Below are positions 43,972-52,149 of a DNA stretch of 64,000 bases, piece after piece (position 1 is the stretch's first letter; every line of letters begins with the position of its first letter). The DNA is from Saccharopolyspora erythraea. Its GTDB lineage: Bacteria; Actinomycetota; Actinomycetes; Mycobacteriales; Pseudonocardiaceae. Below the pieces are notes generated by a model. It saw nothing but the letters and a program-made list of their open reading frames with translations, searched no databases and had not been told where the DNA came from. The position numbers and the translations under genes are program-made. The stretch spans positions 1,178,001 through 1,242,000 of the forward strand of contig NZ_CP054839.1 in the NCBI RefSeq assembly GCF_018141105.1. Reading direction: 5' to 3'.

Positions 43972-44102
43972 GGCCCCGCCTGCCTGGGCGCGAGGGTGCC
44001 TGGAGCCTGGCCCGGGTGTTGATCGAGCGTGGCCGGGGTACTCCCGCGACGACAGGTTCCGACGCCGCTCCTTCGGCGTGCCCAGAGCGCAGGGAGGACG
44101 AC

Positions 44103-44342
44103 ATGAGCATGATCACCGGGATCCCCGGCAGCGAGCTGTCGGAAGCGGATCTCCTGCGCGAGCTCAAACACCTGCACCAGACACGCCACGACACCTTCCT
44201 GCACGGCTCGCCGGAGGCGCTGCGTGAGCACACCGCCCGCACCTTCGAACTGGAGCAGGAGTACGTGCGCAGGCACCCCGACCGCGATGTCGATCCCAGG
44301 CGGACCCGCGAAGGTGCCAGGGGGGAGTCGCAGAATGCATGA
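44103..44342 (+). CDS. DUF6158 family small protein
   Basis: A 79-residue helical protein with the DUF6158 pattern (LSEADLLRELKHLHQTRHDTF, RTFELEQEYVRRHPDRDVDP). The ATG at 44103 has AGGGAGGACGAC in front. Its stop overlaps the start of the NDH-2 gene, so the two are translated together. Similar proteins in actinobacteria are of unknown function. The link to a respiratory dehydrogenase here suggests a supporting role, which is inference. Confidence 0.82.
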   Translation: MSMITGIPGSELSEADLLRELKHLHQTRHDTFLHGSPEALREHTARTFELEQEYVRRHPDRDVDPRRTREGARGESQNA

Positions 44343-45672
44343 GCCGCGCATCGTCATCATCGGTGGCGGCCACACCGGCCTGACGCTGGCGTTGCGGCTG
44401 CAGCGCCTGCTCCACGACGGTGAGGCCCGGGTCACGGTGATCGACACCCAGCCGCACATGACCTACCAGCCGTTCCTGCCCGAAGCGGCGGCCGGCTCGC
44501 TCGAGCCGCGCCACGTCGTGGTCCCCCTGCGGGAGGCGCTGCGCAAGAGCGAGGTCCTCACCGCCCAGGTCTCGTCGATCGACCACAGCACCCGGACGCT
44601 GACGACCACCCTCGGCGACGGCACCGTCGAACAGCTCCACTACGACTTCCTCGTCGTCGCGCCCGGCTCGATCTCCAAGGCGCTGCCGATTCCCGGACTG
44701 GCCGAGCGCGGTGTCGGGTTCAAGACCATCGGGGAGGCTATCTACCTGCGCAACCACGTGCTGTCGCGGCTGGACATCGCGGCCAGCACCACCGACGAAG
44801 CACTGCGGCGCAGGCTCCTGACCTTCATGTTCGTCGGCGGCGGCTACGCCGGGATCGAAGCCCTGGCGGAGCTGGAGAGCATGGCCCGCTACGCCATCCG
44901 CGACTACCCGAACCTCGAGCCGCAGGACATGCGGTGGGTGCTGGTCGAGGCGATGGGGCGGATCATGCCCGAGGTCAGCGCCCCGATGGGCGAGTACACC
45001 AAGCGCAGGCTCGAGGAGCGCGGCATCGAGGTCAAGCTCAACACCCAGGCCAAGAGCATGGAGGACGGCCGTGTCGTGCTCTCCGACGGAGACGAGTTCG
45101 ACGCCGACACCATCGTCTGGACGGCCGGGGTCAAGCCGCACCCGATGCTGGAGGCCAGCGACCTGCCGCGCGACGAGAGAGGACGTCTGGACTGCACGGC
45201 CAAACTCCAGGTGCGAGGCACCACCGACGTCTTCGCCGCCGGGGACTGCGCGGCCGTGCCCGACCTCACCAAGGACGCCGCCGACGCGAAATGCGCGCCG
45301 TCGGCCCAGCACGCCGTGCGGCAGGCCAAGGTGCTCGCCGACAACCTCGTGGCGCGCCTGCGCGGCAAGCAGCTCCAGAACTACCGGCACAAGTACGCCG
45401 GTTCGGTCGCCGGGCTCGGATTGTTCCAGGGCGCGGCGGAGGTCTACGGCGTCAAGCTGAAGGGCTTCCCCGCGTGGCTGCTGCACCGCGTGTACCACCT
45501 GGCGAAGATGCCGACCCTCTCGCACAAGGCGCGCATCGCCGGGGACTGGATGCTGGAGCTGCCGTTCAAGCGCCAGGTCGTCGCGCTGGGCGAACTGCAC
45601 GACCCGCGCTCGGAGTTCGTCAAGGCCGCGAACACGCGCGGGCTGCCCAGCAGCCACGGGCAAGCCGGGTGA
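44335..45672 (+). CDS. Type II NADH dehydrogenase (NDH-2) family flavoprotein
   Basis: A 445-residue two-dinucleotide-binding flavoprotein. The FAD motif is IVIIGGGHTGLTLALRL at the N-terminus, the NAD(P) motif FMFVGGGYAGIEALAEL near residue 165, and the second FAD contact is DVFAAGDCAAVPDL. The C-terminal region (GSVAGLGLFQGAAEVYG, GFPAWLLHRVYHLAKM) resembles the membrane-binding part of NDH-2, which passes electrons from NADH to quinones without pumping. The ATG at 44335 has GGGGGGAG upstream and overlaps the DUF6158 gene. It ends 6 bp from the convergent ligase gene. Confidence 0.9.
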   Translation: MHEPRIVIIGGGHTGLTLALRLQRLLHDGEARVTVIDTQPHMTYQPFLPEAAAGSLEPRHVVVPLREALRKSEVLTAQVSSIDHSTRTLTTTLGDGTVEQLHYDFLVVAPGSISKALPIPGLAERGVGFKTIGEAIYLRNHVLSRLDIAASTTDEALRRRLLTFMFVGGGYAGIEALAELESMARYAIRDYPNLEPQDMRWVLVEAMGRIMPEVSAPMGEYTKRRLEERGIEVKLNTQAKSMEDGRVVLSDGDEFDADTIVWTAGVKPHPMLEASDLPRDERGRLDCTAKLQVRGTTDVFAAGDCAAVPDLTKDAADAKCAPSAQHAVRQAKVLADNLVARLRGKQLQNYRHKYAGSVAGLGLFQGAAEVYGVKLKGFPAWLLHRVYHLAKMPTLSHKARIAGDWMLELPFKRQVVALGELHDPRSEFVKAANTRGLPSSHGQAG

Positions 45673-45678
45673 TGGCCG

Positions 45679-47019
45679 TCACTCCAGTCCTGGCAGCGGG
45701 GCAAGACCGTGGCTCCAGCGCACCACGCGCCGGGCTTTGCCGTTGGTCGCCCGCGGGATGCTGCCGGGCTGGAGCACCCGGACCACGCAGCTGAGGCCCA
45801 GCCGTTCCGCGAGCGCCGCGGCGAGGTCGGTCTCCAGGACGGGGACGTCGCCGCCCTCGTCGTAGGGCTCCACCGCGACCAGCAGTTCCGGACGAGAGGA
45901 GTCGCGGCGGTCCTCGATGACCATGTAGTGCGGCGCCACCCGCCGGTCCTCCAGCAGCACCGCCTCCACCTCGCTGGGGAAAACGTTGACGCCCCGGATG
46001 ATCAGCATGTCGTCGGCGCGGCCGATGACCCGGCTCATCCGGCGCAGCGTGCGCGCCGAGCCCGGCACCGGGCCGCAGAGCGCGGCGATGTCGCCGGTCC
46101 GGTAGCGCAGCAGCGGCAGACCGGTCTTGGTCAGCGTCGTGAACACCAGCTCGCCCGGCTCGCCGTCGGGCACCGGCTCGCCGTCGACGCCGACGACCTC
46201 CGGGTAGAAGTGGTCCTCGGCGATGTTGAGCAGGCCCTCGGAGTCCAGCGACTCGCAAGCGACGCCCGGGCCGATGATCTCGGTGAGCCCGTAGATGTTG
46301 AGCGCGCGTATCCCGAGCAGGCGTTCGATCTCCACCCGCATCTGCTCGGTCCACGGCTCCGCCCCGAACAGGCCCACCCGCAGCGAGAGCTGGTCGGAGG
46401 TGATGCCCGTCGAGCGGAACGACTCGCCGAGGTAGATGCCGTAGGAAGGCGTGCAGCACAACACGTCCGGTCCCAGGTCGAGCATCAGCCGCAGCTGCAT
46501 GTCGGTGCCACCGCTGGACACCGGCAGCACGGCCGCGCCCAGCCGCATCACGCCGTGGTGGAACCCGAGCCCGCCGGTGAACAGGCCGTAGCCGTAGGCG
46601 CAGTGCACCAGGCTCCGGCGGGTCACACCCGCCCCGCCCAGCGCCCTGGCCATCACCTCCGACCACACCTCGACGTCGTGGGAGGTGTAGGGCACCAGCG
46701 TCTGGCGTCCGAGCGTGCCGGAGGTGCCGTGCACGCACACGACGTCGGAGGCCGGCGCCGTGCGGAGCCCGAACGGGTAGTGGTCCCAGAAGTCCTGCTT
46801 GGTGACGTACGGCAGGCGGTGCAGGTCGTCGAGGCCGACATCGGCACCGGCGCCCACCCCCGCCTCCCGCAGTCGGCCCGCCTGCACCCCGTCGGCCGCC
46901 AGCAGCCGGTCGACGAGCCGCCGCAGGCGGCGTTCCTGCTGCTCACGACGGCGTTCCGGGTCGCAGCCCTCGGCCGCCGGAGCCGCCAGCGGAGGCGACA
47001 CGCGCTGTGCTGTGGTCAC
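45679..47019 (-). CDS. Phenylacetate-CoA ligase (PaaK)-type adenylating enzyme
   Basis: A 446-residue member of the PaaK branch of acyl-adenylate-forming enzymes: it activates an aromatic or acyl acid with ATP and transfers it to CoA. Signatures are the phosphate loop VHGTSGTLGRQTLVPY, INIYGLTEIIGPG-type A5 motif, YRTGDIAALC, and the C-terminal domain with MLIIRGVNVFPSEVE and the catalytic lysine near NGKARRVV. The phosphate loop has LGR where TG-P is usual. No other phenylacetate genes are nearby, so the substrate could be different. Confidence 0.85.
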   Translation of the reverse strand: MTTAQRVSPPLAAPAAEGCDPERRREQQERRLRRLVDRLLAADGVQAGRLREAGVGAGADVGLDDLHRLPYVTKQDFWDHYPFGLRTAPASDVVCVHGTSGTLGRQTLVPYTSHDVEVWSEVMARALGGAGVTRRSLVHCAYGYGLFTGGLGFHHGVMRLGAAVLPVSSGGTDMQLRLMLDLGPDVLCCTPSYGIYLGESFRSTGITSDQLSLRVGLFGAEPWTEQMRVEIERLLGIRALNIYGLTEIIGPGVACESLDSEGLLNIAEDHFYPEVVGVDGEPVPDGEPGELVFTTLTKTGLPLLRYRTGDIAALCGPVPGSARTLRRMSRVIGRADDMLIIRGVNVFPSEVEAVLLEDRRVAPHYMVIEDRRDSSRPELLVAVEPYDEGGDVPVLETDLAAALAERLGLSCVVRVLQPGSIPRATNGKARRVVRWSHGLAPLPGLE

Positions 47020-47168
47020 GACCCACGGTGTAGCAGAGCGGCCTGCACGCTGGGTAGATCCAACCAGGGGGACCCCCCTGCGAAGGGGTTCCGCGGGCTG
47101 TTGTACTGTATGCAGGCACGAGATGAACGAGGCCGAAAGGAACCGGGAGTCTCGGGAGAACAGAACAT

Positions 47169-47241
47169 GGGGCTGTGGCGCAGCTGGTAGCGCACTTGAC
47201 TGGCAGTCAAGGGGTCACGGGTTCGAATCCCGTCAGCTCCA
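47169..47241 (+). tRNA. tRNA-Ala (GGC)
   Basis: A 73-base cloverleaf: acceptor GGGGCTG/CAGCTCC, anticodon loop CTGGCAG with GGC at 34-36, T-arm GGGTTCGAATCCC. CCA is not encoded (CTT follows). Confidence 0.94.
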
Positions 47242-47257
47242 CTTCACAATCGCAGGT

Positions 47258-47298
47258 AGCGGGGCCGATGTTCGCGAGAGCATCGGCCCCGCTGCTTT
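47258..47298 (+). terminator. Terminator of tRNA-Ala
   Basis: AGCGGGGCCGATG (47258-47270) pairs perfectly with CATCGGCCCCGCT (47281-47293), followed by GCTTTGTT. Its core is nearly identical to the hairpin at 50748-50788. The remainder up to 47440 shows no gene. Confidence 0.82.
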
Positions 47299-47440
47299 GT
47301 TGAGCGACTACGGCTCTTCGCGCGATGGCGCGTTTCGAGCGGCGTCCAAGCCTTCCGGTCGAACCCACTCGCCTTGACAGCCTTGCGGAACGATCGCCGC
47401 ACGTTTGGCGGCACAACAGCCGTGCAGAAGAACAAGGCCG

Positions 47441-48280
47441 TTATGTCGTGAAGAAATCGATGAGGGCGTGGGCGATCTGGCCCGGGGCGTTCTCCGTTGG
47501 GATGTGGTCTGCTTCCGGGATGCGCATGAGCGTGGTTCCCGGGATCTCCGAAGCGAACTTCTCGGCGTGCTCCACAGTTTCGAAGCTGTCGTCCTCTCCC
47601 CAGATCAGCAACTTGGGGGTTGTGGACCGCTTCAGCGCGGGAACGAGATCAAGGGTGTAGCGGCTGTCGGCCGCGCCCGCCATCGCCAGCCAGGAGCGGC
47701 GGACCCGCGGATCGGTCCACGGATCCAGGTAGTCGGCGATCAGCTGCTCGGTGGCGGCACCGGCAAGCGCCGATGTCACGGCCTGCCGGCGGGCGGCGAG
47801 AAGTTCGTCGGCGGTGGTCGATGCGGCGACCACCGGGTCGCGGAACCGGGCCACGTGGGGCGCGGGCCAGGAGTCGTAGGTGACCGAGTTGACCAAGGCC
47901 AGCCGGTGCACCTCCAGTTGACCGTGGGCGAGGAGGTGCTGGGCGATGGCGCCGCCGATGTCATGGCCTGCCACGGCGATCGGCCCGGAGATCTGCAGCG
48001 CGGACGCGAATCGCGCGACCCAGTCGGCAAGGGCCGGGACCGTGGCCGTCTCCGGGGTGAGTTCGCCCCCAGAGCGCCCCAGTCCGGGGAGATCGACCGC
48101 AAGGGGCCGCAGCCCCGCCTCCGCGAGACGGCCGAGCACAGGAAGCCACACCCGGCTCCAATACGTTCCGTGCAGCAGCAACACGGCCGGGCCGTCCTGC
48201 CCTGCGGTCAGGTAGCTGGCCTTTTCGCCGTCGACCTGGACTGCGGTCCTCAGCACGCCCGTTCCAGTGGTTTCACGCAT
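47441..48280 (-). CDS. Alpha/beta hydrolase with Asp nucleophile (epoxide hydrolase/dehalogenase-like)
   Basis: A 279-residue alpha/beta hydrolase. The oxyanion region is LLLHGTYWSR and the nucleophile elbow is VAGHDIGGAIA, with Asp rather than Ser, as in epoxide hydrolases and haloalkane/haloacetate dehalogenases. The catalytic His is in IPEADHIPTENAP. The cap domain occupies about residues 125-190. The ATG at 48280 is preferred, since the longer frame would overlap the start of the divergent regulator. Its divergent neighbour, a GlxA-type activator, probably controls it. Confidence 0.87.
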   Translation of the reverse strand: MRETTGTGVLRTAVQVDGEKASYLTAGQDGPAVLLLHGTYWSRVWLPVLGRLAEAGLRPLAVDLPGLGRSGGELTPETATVPALADWVARFASALQISGPIAVAGHDIGGAIAQHLLAHGQLEVHRLALVNSVTYDSWPAPHVARFRDPVVAASTTADELLAARRQAVTSALAGAATEQLIADYLDPWTDPRVRRSWLAMAGAADSRYTLDLVPALKRSTTPKLLIWGEDDSFETVEHAEKFASEIPGTTLMRIPEADHIPTENAPGQIAHALIDFFTT

Positions 48281-48338
48281 AGGACCACTGTGCGCGGACT
48301 CCGCCTCCAGGCCGAGAGTCCGAAAAGACATCAATGAG

Positions 48339-48350
48339 TATGATCCTGCC
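48339..48350 (+). promoter_or_regulatory. Likely leaderless promoter of the GlxA-type regulator
   Basis: TATGAT (48339-48344) ends 6 bases before the ATG at 48351, which places the expected transcription start on or next to the start codon. No ribosome site is visible. The -35 region is weak. Confidence 0.45.
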
Positions 48351-49304
48351 ATGAGCTGTCATCGGGTGGTGGCCCTGCTCAACCCGCCCCAGTCGCCGTT
48401 CGAGCTCGCCTGCGTCGCCGAGGTCTTCGGCACCGTCCGGCAGGACCTGCCGGTGCACTACGACTTCCGGATCTGCGCCGAGCGTCCAGGTCCTCTGCAG
48501 ACCACCGTCGGCTACGCGATGCTCGTCGACGCGGGGCTGGCGGCTCTGCAGGAGGCGGACACCGTGGTCGTCCCCGGCTGGCAGCCGGCCGGCGCACCGG
48601 CGCCGCCTGCCATCACCGAGGCGCTGCGGGCCGCCCACCGGCGCGGGGCGAGGGTCGTCGCCATCTGCACGGGGGCGTTCGTCCTCGCTCAGGCCGGACT
48701 GCTCGACGGCCGCCGCGCCACCACCCATTGGCGCGACACCGCCCAGCTCGCCGCCACCTTCCCCGAGGTGCAGGTGGACCCGGACGTGCTCTACGTGGAC
48801 CACGGCGACGTGGCGACCAGCGCCGGAACCGGCGCGGGCATCGACCTGTGCCTGCACGTCGTACGTTCCGACCACGGCGCGGCATACGCCGCCCAGATCG
48901 CCCGGAACATGGTGCTGCCGCCACACCGGGAGGGCAGCCAACTCCAGTACGCCGCTCAGCCCGCCCGGGCCAGGGCGGACGAGTCGTTGGCGCCGTTGCT
49001 GGAGTGGGCCATCGCCCAGCTCGACGCCCGGCTGACCGTCGGCCGGCTCGCCGAACGCGCCGGGCTGTCGAGCCGAACTCTCGCCCGGCGGTTCACCGAA
49101 CAGCTCGGCACCAGCCCAGGGGAGTGGCTGCTCGGTCAGCGCCTCGACGCGGCACGGGCACTGCTGGAACAGACCAACCTTCCGGTGGATGCCATCGCCA
49201 CCCGGGTCGGACTCGCCTCGGCGGTCAACCTCCGTCGCCGATTCCGGGCGCGCTTCGGCACCACACCCGGCGCATACCGGCGGACCTTCGGCGAAACCCG
49301 GTAA
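48351..49304 (+). CDS. GlxA-family transcriptional regulator (DJ-1/PfpI plus AraC HTH)
   Basis: A 317-residue regulator. Residues 1-190 are a DJ-1/PfpI amidase-like domain (VVALLNPPQSPFELACVAEVF; the Cys position in VVAICTGAFVLAQAGLLDGR is kept). Residues 215-317 are an AraC-type double HTH (LTVGRLAERAGLSSRTLARRF and LPVDAIATRVGLASAVNLRRRF). Such proteins sense small molecules through the DJ-1 part and activate a nearby catabolic gene. The divergent alpha/beta hydrolase is the natural target. The ATG at 48351 is probably used leaderless. Confidence 0.92.
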   Translation: MSCHRVVALLNPPQSPFELACVAEVFGTVRQDLPVHYDFRICAERPGPLQTTVGYAMLVDAGLAALQEADTVVVPGWQPAGAPAPPAITEALRAAHRRGARVVAICTGAFVLAQAGLLDGRRATTHWRDTAQLAATFPEVQVDPDVLYVDHGDVATSAGTGAGIDLCLHVVRSDHGAAYAAQIARNMVLPPHREGSQLQYAAQPARARADESLAPLLEWAIAQLDARLTVGRLAERAGLSSRTLARRFTEQLGTSPGEWLLGQRLDAARALLEQTNLPVDAIATRVGLASAVNLRRRFRARFGTTPGAYRRTFGETR

Positions 49305-49630
49305 GGCAAGACCGCCCAGCACATGACATTCCACGACCGCATGTGGCGGCCGAACTGATCAACCAGCGCGTACACGGTTGTGCCAGCATCAATGGTCAGC
49401 GGACCTTGCGGCGACTGCTCATGGGGGTTGTGACTGGGGCGTGCTCGCTTCGGGGCACGGGATTGCACCACTTCCGATCCGGGGGATTCCGCGGTTGTCG
49501 CGGGTGGTTTCCCCATACGAATTCGGCAGGCTCCTACGGCACAGTTTGATGCGGGTCGGGAGAACAGGATCCCGTCCCAATCAATTGATGAACCGGTACG
49601 CACGTGCCGCCAGAAAGACATCAGGAGCGA
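49305..49630. other. 326-bp gap without a recognised gene
   Basis: Sequence is less GC-biased than its surroundings and no frame looks coding. It may hold the remnant of a degraded gene, but I cannot assign one. It ends in AGGAGCGA, the ribosome site of the following gene. Confidence 0.4.
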
Positions 49631-50641
49631 ATGATGAAGCTTGCCATGAAGACGCTCGGAATCGCTGTCGCGATTTCGACTTGCGCCCTTGCCCCGGCAT
49701 CGGCGATGGCCACGCCGGGCCCGCAGGCGCCGACCGCGGTGGTCAGCCACGTTCACGTGAAGGAATCGATGCTCACGGGCAAGGGGGGCGCCGGCGGTGC
49801 CGGGGGCGACAGCGTCAATGGCGACGGCGGTGCCGGAGGAGCCGGAGGCAACAGCGCGAGCGGCGACGGCGGTACGGGCGGTGCCGGGGGCAGCAGTGTC
49901 GACGGTGCAGGCGGCGGCGGTGGTGCCGGCGGCGACAGCGTCAACGGTAACGGCGGTGGCGGTGGCGCTGGTGGCGACAGCGTGACCGGGCCCGGTGGCG
50001 GCGGTGGTGCCGGTGGGAACAGCGTCGACGGCAACGGCGGTGGCGGTGGCGCTGGTGGCGACAGCGTGACCGGGCCCGGTGGCGGCGGTGGCGCCGGCGG
50101 CGACAGCGTCGACGGCAACGGTGGCGGCGGCGGTACCGGCGGCGACAGTGTCACCGGTAGCGGCGGCGGCGGTGGCGCCGGCGGAGGCAGCATCTTCGGC
50201 AACGGCGGTGGTGGCGGCGCCGGCGGTGACAGCGTCACCGGTGGTGGCGGCGGCGGTGCCGGCGGAGGCGGCAGCGTCTTCGGTAACGGTGGTGGCGGCG
50301 GTGCCGGTGGGAACAGCGTCGACGGCAATGGCGGCGGCGGTGGCGCCGGTGGTGACAGCGACTTCGGCAACGGTGGTGGCGGTGGCGCCGGCGGGAACAG
50401 CGTCGACGGCAACGGCGGTGGTGGCGGCGTCGGGGGCGGCAGCGTCTTCGGCAACGGTGGCGGCGGCGGTGCCGGCGGCAACAGCGTCAACGGTGATGGC
50501 GGCGGTGGCGGCGCCGGTGGCGACAGCCAGTTCGGCAAGGGAGGTCCCGGCGGAGCCGGCGGCGAGAGCACGGGCCTCTTCAACTTCTGGCCGTTCTCGT
50601 GGGACCTGTGGCCGTCGTCCTGGGACCTGTGGCCGTGGTGA
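49631..50641 (+). CDS. Secreted protein of 14-residue glycine-rich repeats with a Trp-rich C-terminus
   Basis: A 336-residue exported protein. A signal peptide (GIAVAISTCALAPASAMA) and a short linker are followed by about nineteen tandem 14-residue repeats of the form GGGGGAGG[D/N/G]S[V/I]xG[N/P/D]. The chain ends in an aromatic tail of about 20 residues with FWPFSWDLW and a second SWDLWPW. Glycine content and period recall polyglycine-II helix bundles and PE_PGRS tails, but the repeat does not match PE_PGRS or RTX and no PE domain is present. The aromatic tail could anchor the protein to a membrane or the cell wall. The frame opposite encodes Pro-rich sequence only as a shadow. I know no named family for it. 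Confidence 0.82.
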   Translation: MMKLAMKTLGIAVAISTCALAPASAMATPGPQAPTAVVSHVHVKESMLTGKGGAGGAGGDSVNGDGGAGGAGGNSASGDGGTGGAGGSSVDGAGGGGGAGGDSVNGNGGGGGAGGDSVTGPGGGGGAGGNSVDGNGGGGGAGGDSVTGPGGGGGAGGDSVDGNGGGGGTGGDSVTGSGGGGGAGGGSIFGNGGGGGAGGDSVTGGGGGGAGGGGSVFGNGGGGGAGGNSVDGNGGGGGAGGDSDFGNGGGGGAGGNSVDGNGGGGGVGGGSVFGNGGGGGAGGNSVNGDGGGGGAGGDSQFGKGGPGGAGGESTGLFNFWPFSWDLWPSSWDLWPW

Positions 50642-51081
50642 TGCCAACTGGTGAGGTCGGCGACGTAGTCCGGCCTCGCGTCTGACAAGCCGGACCGGCG
50701 CAGCGCCGGCTGGGCTCAGGCGACGAATGCAGTCAGCCTGATTCGACGGCAGTGGGCCGATGTTCGCGGAGAGCATCGGCCCACTGCCTTGTTCCGGATC
50801 CCGATTCATTTCTCGCCGGCAGCCGACGTTGACAGGGAGGTGGGAACTGTCCGTCGAATGTTTCCGGGACTTCTGGATATCCGGCCGCAGTGAACCAGGA
50901 TGCCGAACGTGGCGATGCATTAACTGAATTCCTCGATTGCTCGTTCGCTAGCATCCGCTCCACGCGCTTCGAGAGTCGCCGAAGGACGGCGTCGGGCGGC
51001 CCGGCTGGGCGCGAGCGGGCATAGTGCGGGGTGGGGACCGGGACCCCGCGGCAGTCGACGGCAGGACGGGGAGCCAACCGC
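50642..51081. other. 440-bp gap with terminator hairpin
   Basis: A strong hairpin (50748-50762 with 50774-50788) is the only clear element. No supported gene lies in the rest; the start of the phosphatase gene at 51082 is preceded by GGGGAG. Confidence 0.6.
50748..50793 (+). terminator. Hairpin terminator after the glycine-repeat gene
   Basis: GGCAGTGGGCCGATG (50748-50762) pairs perfectly with CATCGGCCCACTGCC (50774-50788), then TTGTT. The core and loop match the tRNA-Ala terminator (47258-47293) almost base for base. Confidence 0.8.
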
Positions 51082-51834
51082 ATGGACGTCACTTACGCGA
51101 TCGAGCCGGCACCGGACCGGGGGCCCGGCGAGGGAAACGAGGACTTCGTCGTGGCCGGCCCCTCGTGGGTCCTGGTGCTCGACGGCGCCACCGCGCCCGC
51201 CGGGGTCGACAGCGGTTGCGTCCACGACGTGCGGTGGCTGGTTCGCCACCTCGCCGCTGGGCTGGCGAAAAGCCTCTCGCTGCAAAGCGAATCGCTGGCC
51301 GACGCGCTGGCCGGCGCGATCGGGATGACCTGCGACGCCCACGGCGGGACGTGCGACCTCGGCAACCCGTCGAGCCCGTCGTCGACGGTTTCGGTGGTGC
51401 GGCTGCGCGGTCACGAACTGGAGTACCTGGTGCTCGCCGACAGCCCGGTCCTGCTGGAGGTCGGCGGCGAGGTCCGCGCGATCGTCGACGACCGCCTGGA
51501 CCGGCTGCCCAGCCGCTCCCCGGAGGCGGTGCGCGACAGCCGCAACCAGCCCGGCGGCTTCTGGGCCGCCAGCACCGCCCCCGAGGCCGCGTACCAGGCG
51601 GTGCGGGGCAGCGTCCCGGTCGCGGACGTGCGGATCGGCGCCGTACTCACCGACGGCGCGTCCCGCTACGTCGAGCGCTTCGGGCTCACCGACTGGACCG
51701 GGCTGCTGGACCTGCTCGAACGCGAAGGGCCGGGCGAACTGATCAACCGCGTCCGCAAGGCGGAGAACACCATCGAGCGGGAGCGGGGCAAGCGCCACGA
51801 CGACGCGACGGCCGCCGTCCTGCGGATGTCGTAG
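51082..51834 (+). CDS. PP2C-type protein phosphatase-like protein
   Basis: A 250-residue PP2C-like protein. The metal-binding LVLDGATAP (usual form DGhGG or DGATG), LEYLVLADSPVLLE and the C-terminal KRHDDATAAVLRM resemble the PP2C/SpoIIE family, in a shortened form found in actinobacteria. It would dephosphorylate Ser/Thr or be a pseudo-enzyme; the first motif retains its Asp, and the last one the DD pair. The ATG at 51082 has GGGGAG upstream. It lies about 315 bp before the conservon. Whether it acts on conservon components is unknown. Confidence 0.75.
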   Translation: MDVTYAIEPAPDRGPGEGNEDFVVAGPSWVLVLDGATAPAGVDSGCVHDVRWLVRHLAAGLAKSLSLQSESLADALAGAIGMTCDAHGGTCDLGNPSSPSSTVSVVRLRGHELEYLVLADSPVLLEVGGEVRAIVDDRLDRLPSRSPEAVRDSRNQPGGFWAASTAPEAAYQAVRGSVPVADVRIGAVLTDGASRYVERFGLTDWTGLLDLLEREGPGELINRVRKAENTIERERGKRHDDATAAVLRMS

Positions 51835-52149
51835 CGTGACGGCGAATCACCTGAACGGCGTAGGTACGCGCTCCACTATGGAGTTTCCGCGAAGCGGAAT
51901 TCGCGATCTGGCGTGCGGTGACGGTGCTCGTCGGCCTCGTTGACCGACGATCCACCTGCCTGCGCCTCGAGGCTGTTCGCCCTGGTAGCCGCCGCCGGCG
52001 GGACGAGCCGGACCGGCTTGGCGGTGCAGTCCCGCCGACATCTCCGGTAAACAGGGACGAAAGCAACCCGAAACCTACGAATTCCCCCGGTGGCCGTAAT
52101 AGGATCACCGTCCCTGAGCCACCGCACCCTTCCGCAAAGGTCCTGATCG
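51835..52149 (+). promoter_or_regulatory. Upstream region of the conservon
   Basis: A hairpin TTCCGC-GAA-GCGGAA (51885-51899) probably ends the phosphatase transcript. A possible -10 box TAGGAT (52100-52105) lies 44 bases before cvnA; the -35 is not clear. No gene is seen. Confidence 0.4.

Noticed and set aside
49305-49630. Transposase remnant
   Set aside because: The region looks atypical, but no transposase motif or terminal repeat is visible.
49753-50688. Long Pro-rich reading frame on the minus strand opposite the glycine-repeat gene
   Set aside because: It is the exact complement of the Gly codons; it lacks a ribosome site and a signal peptide, whereas the plus strand has both.
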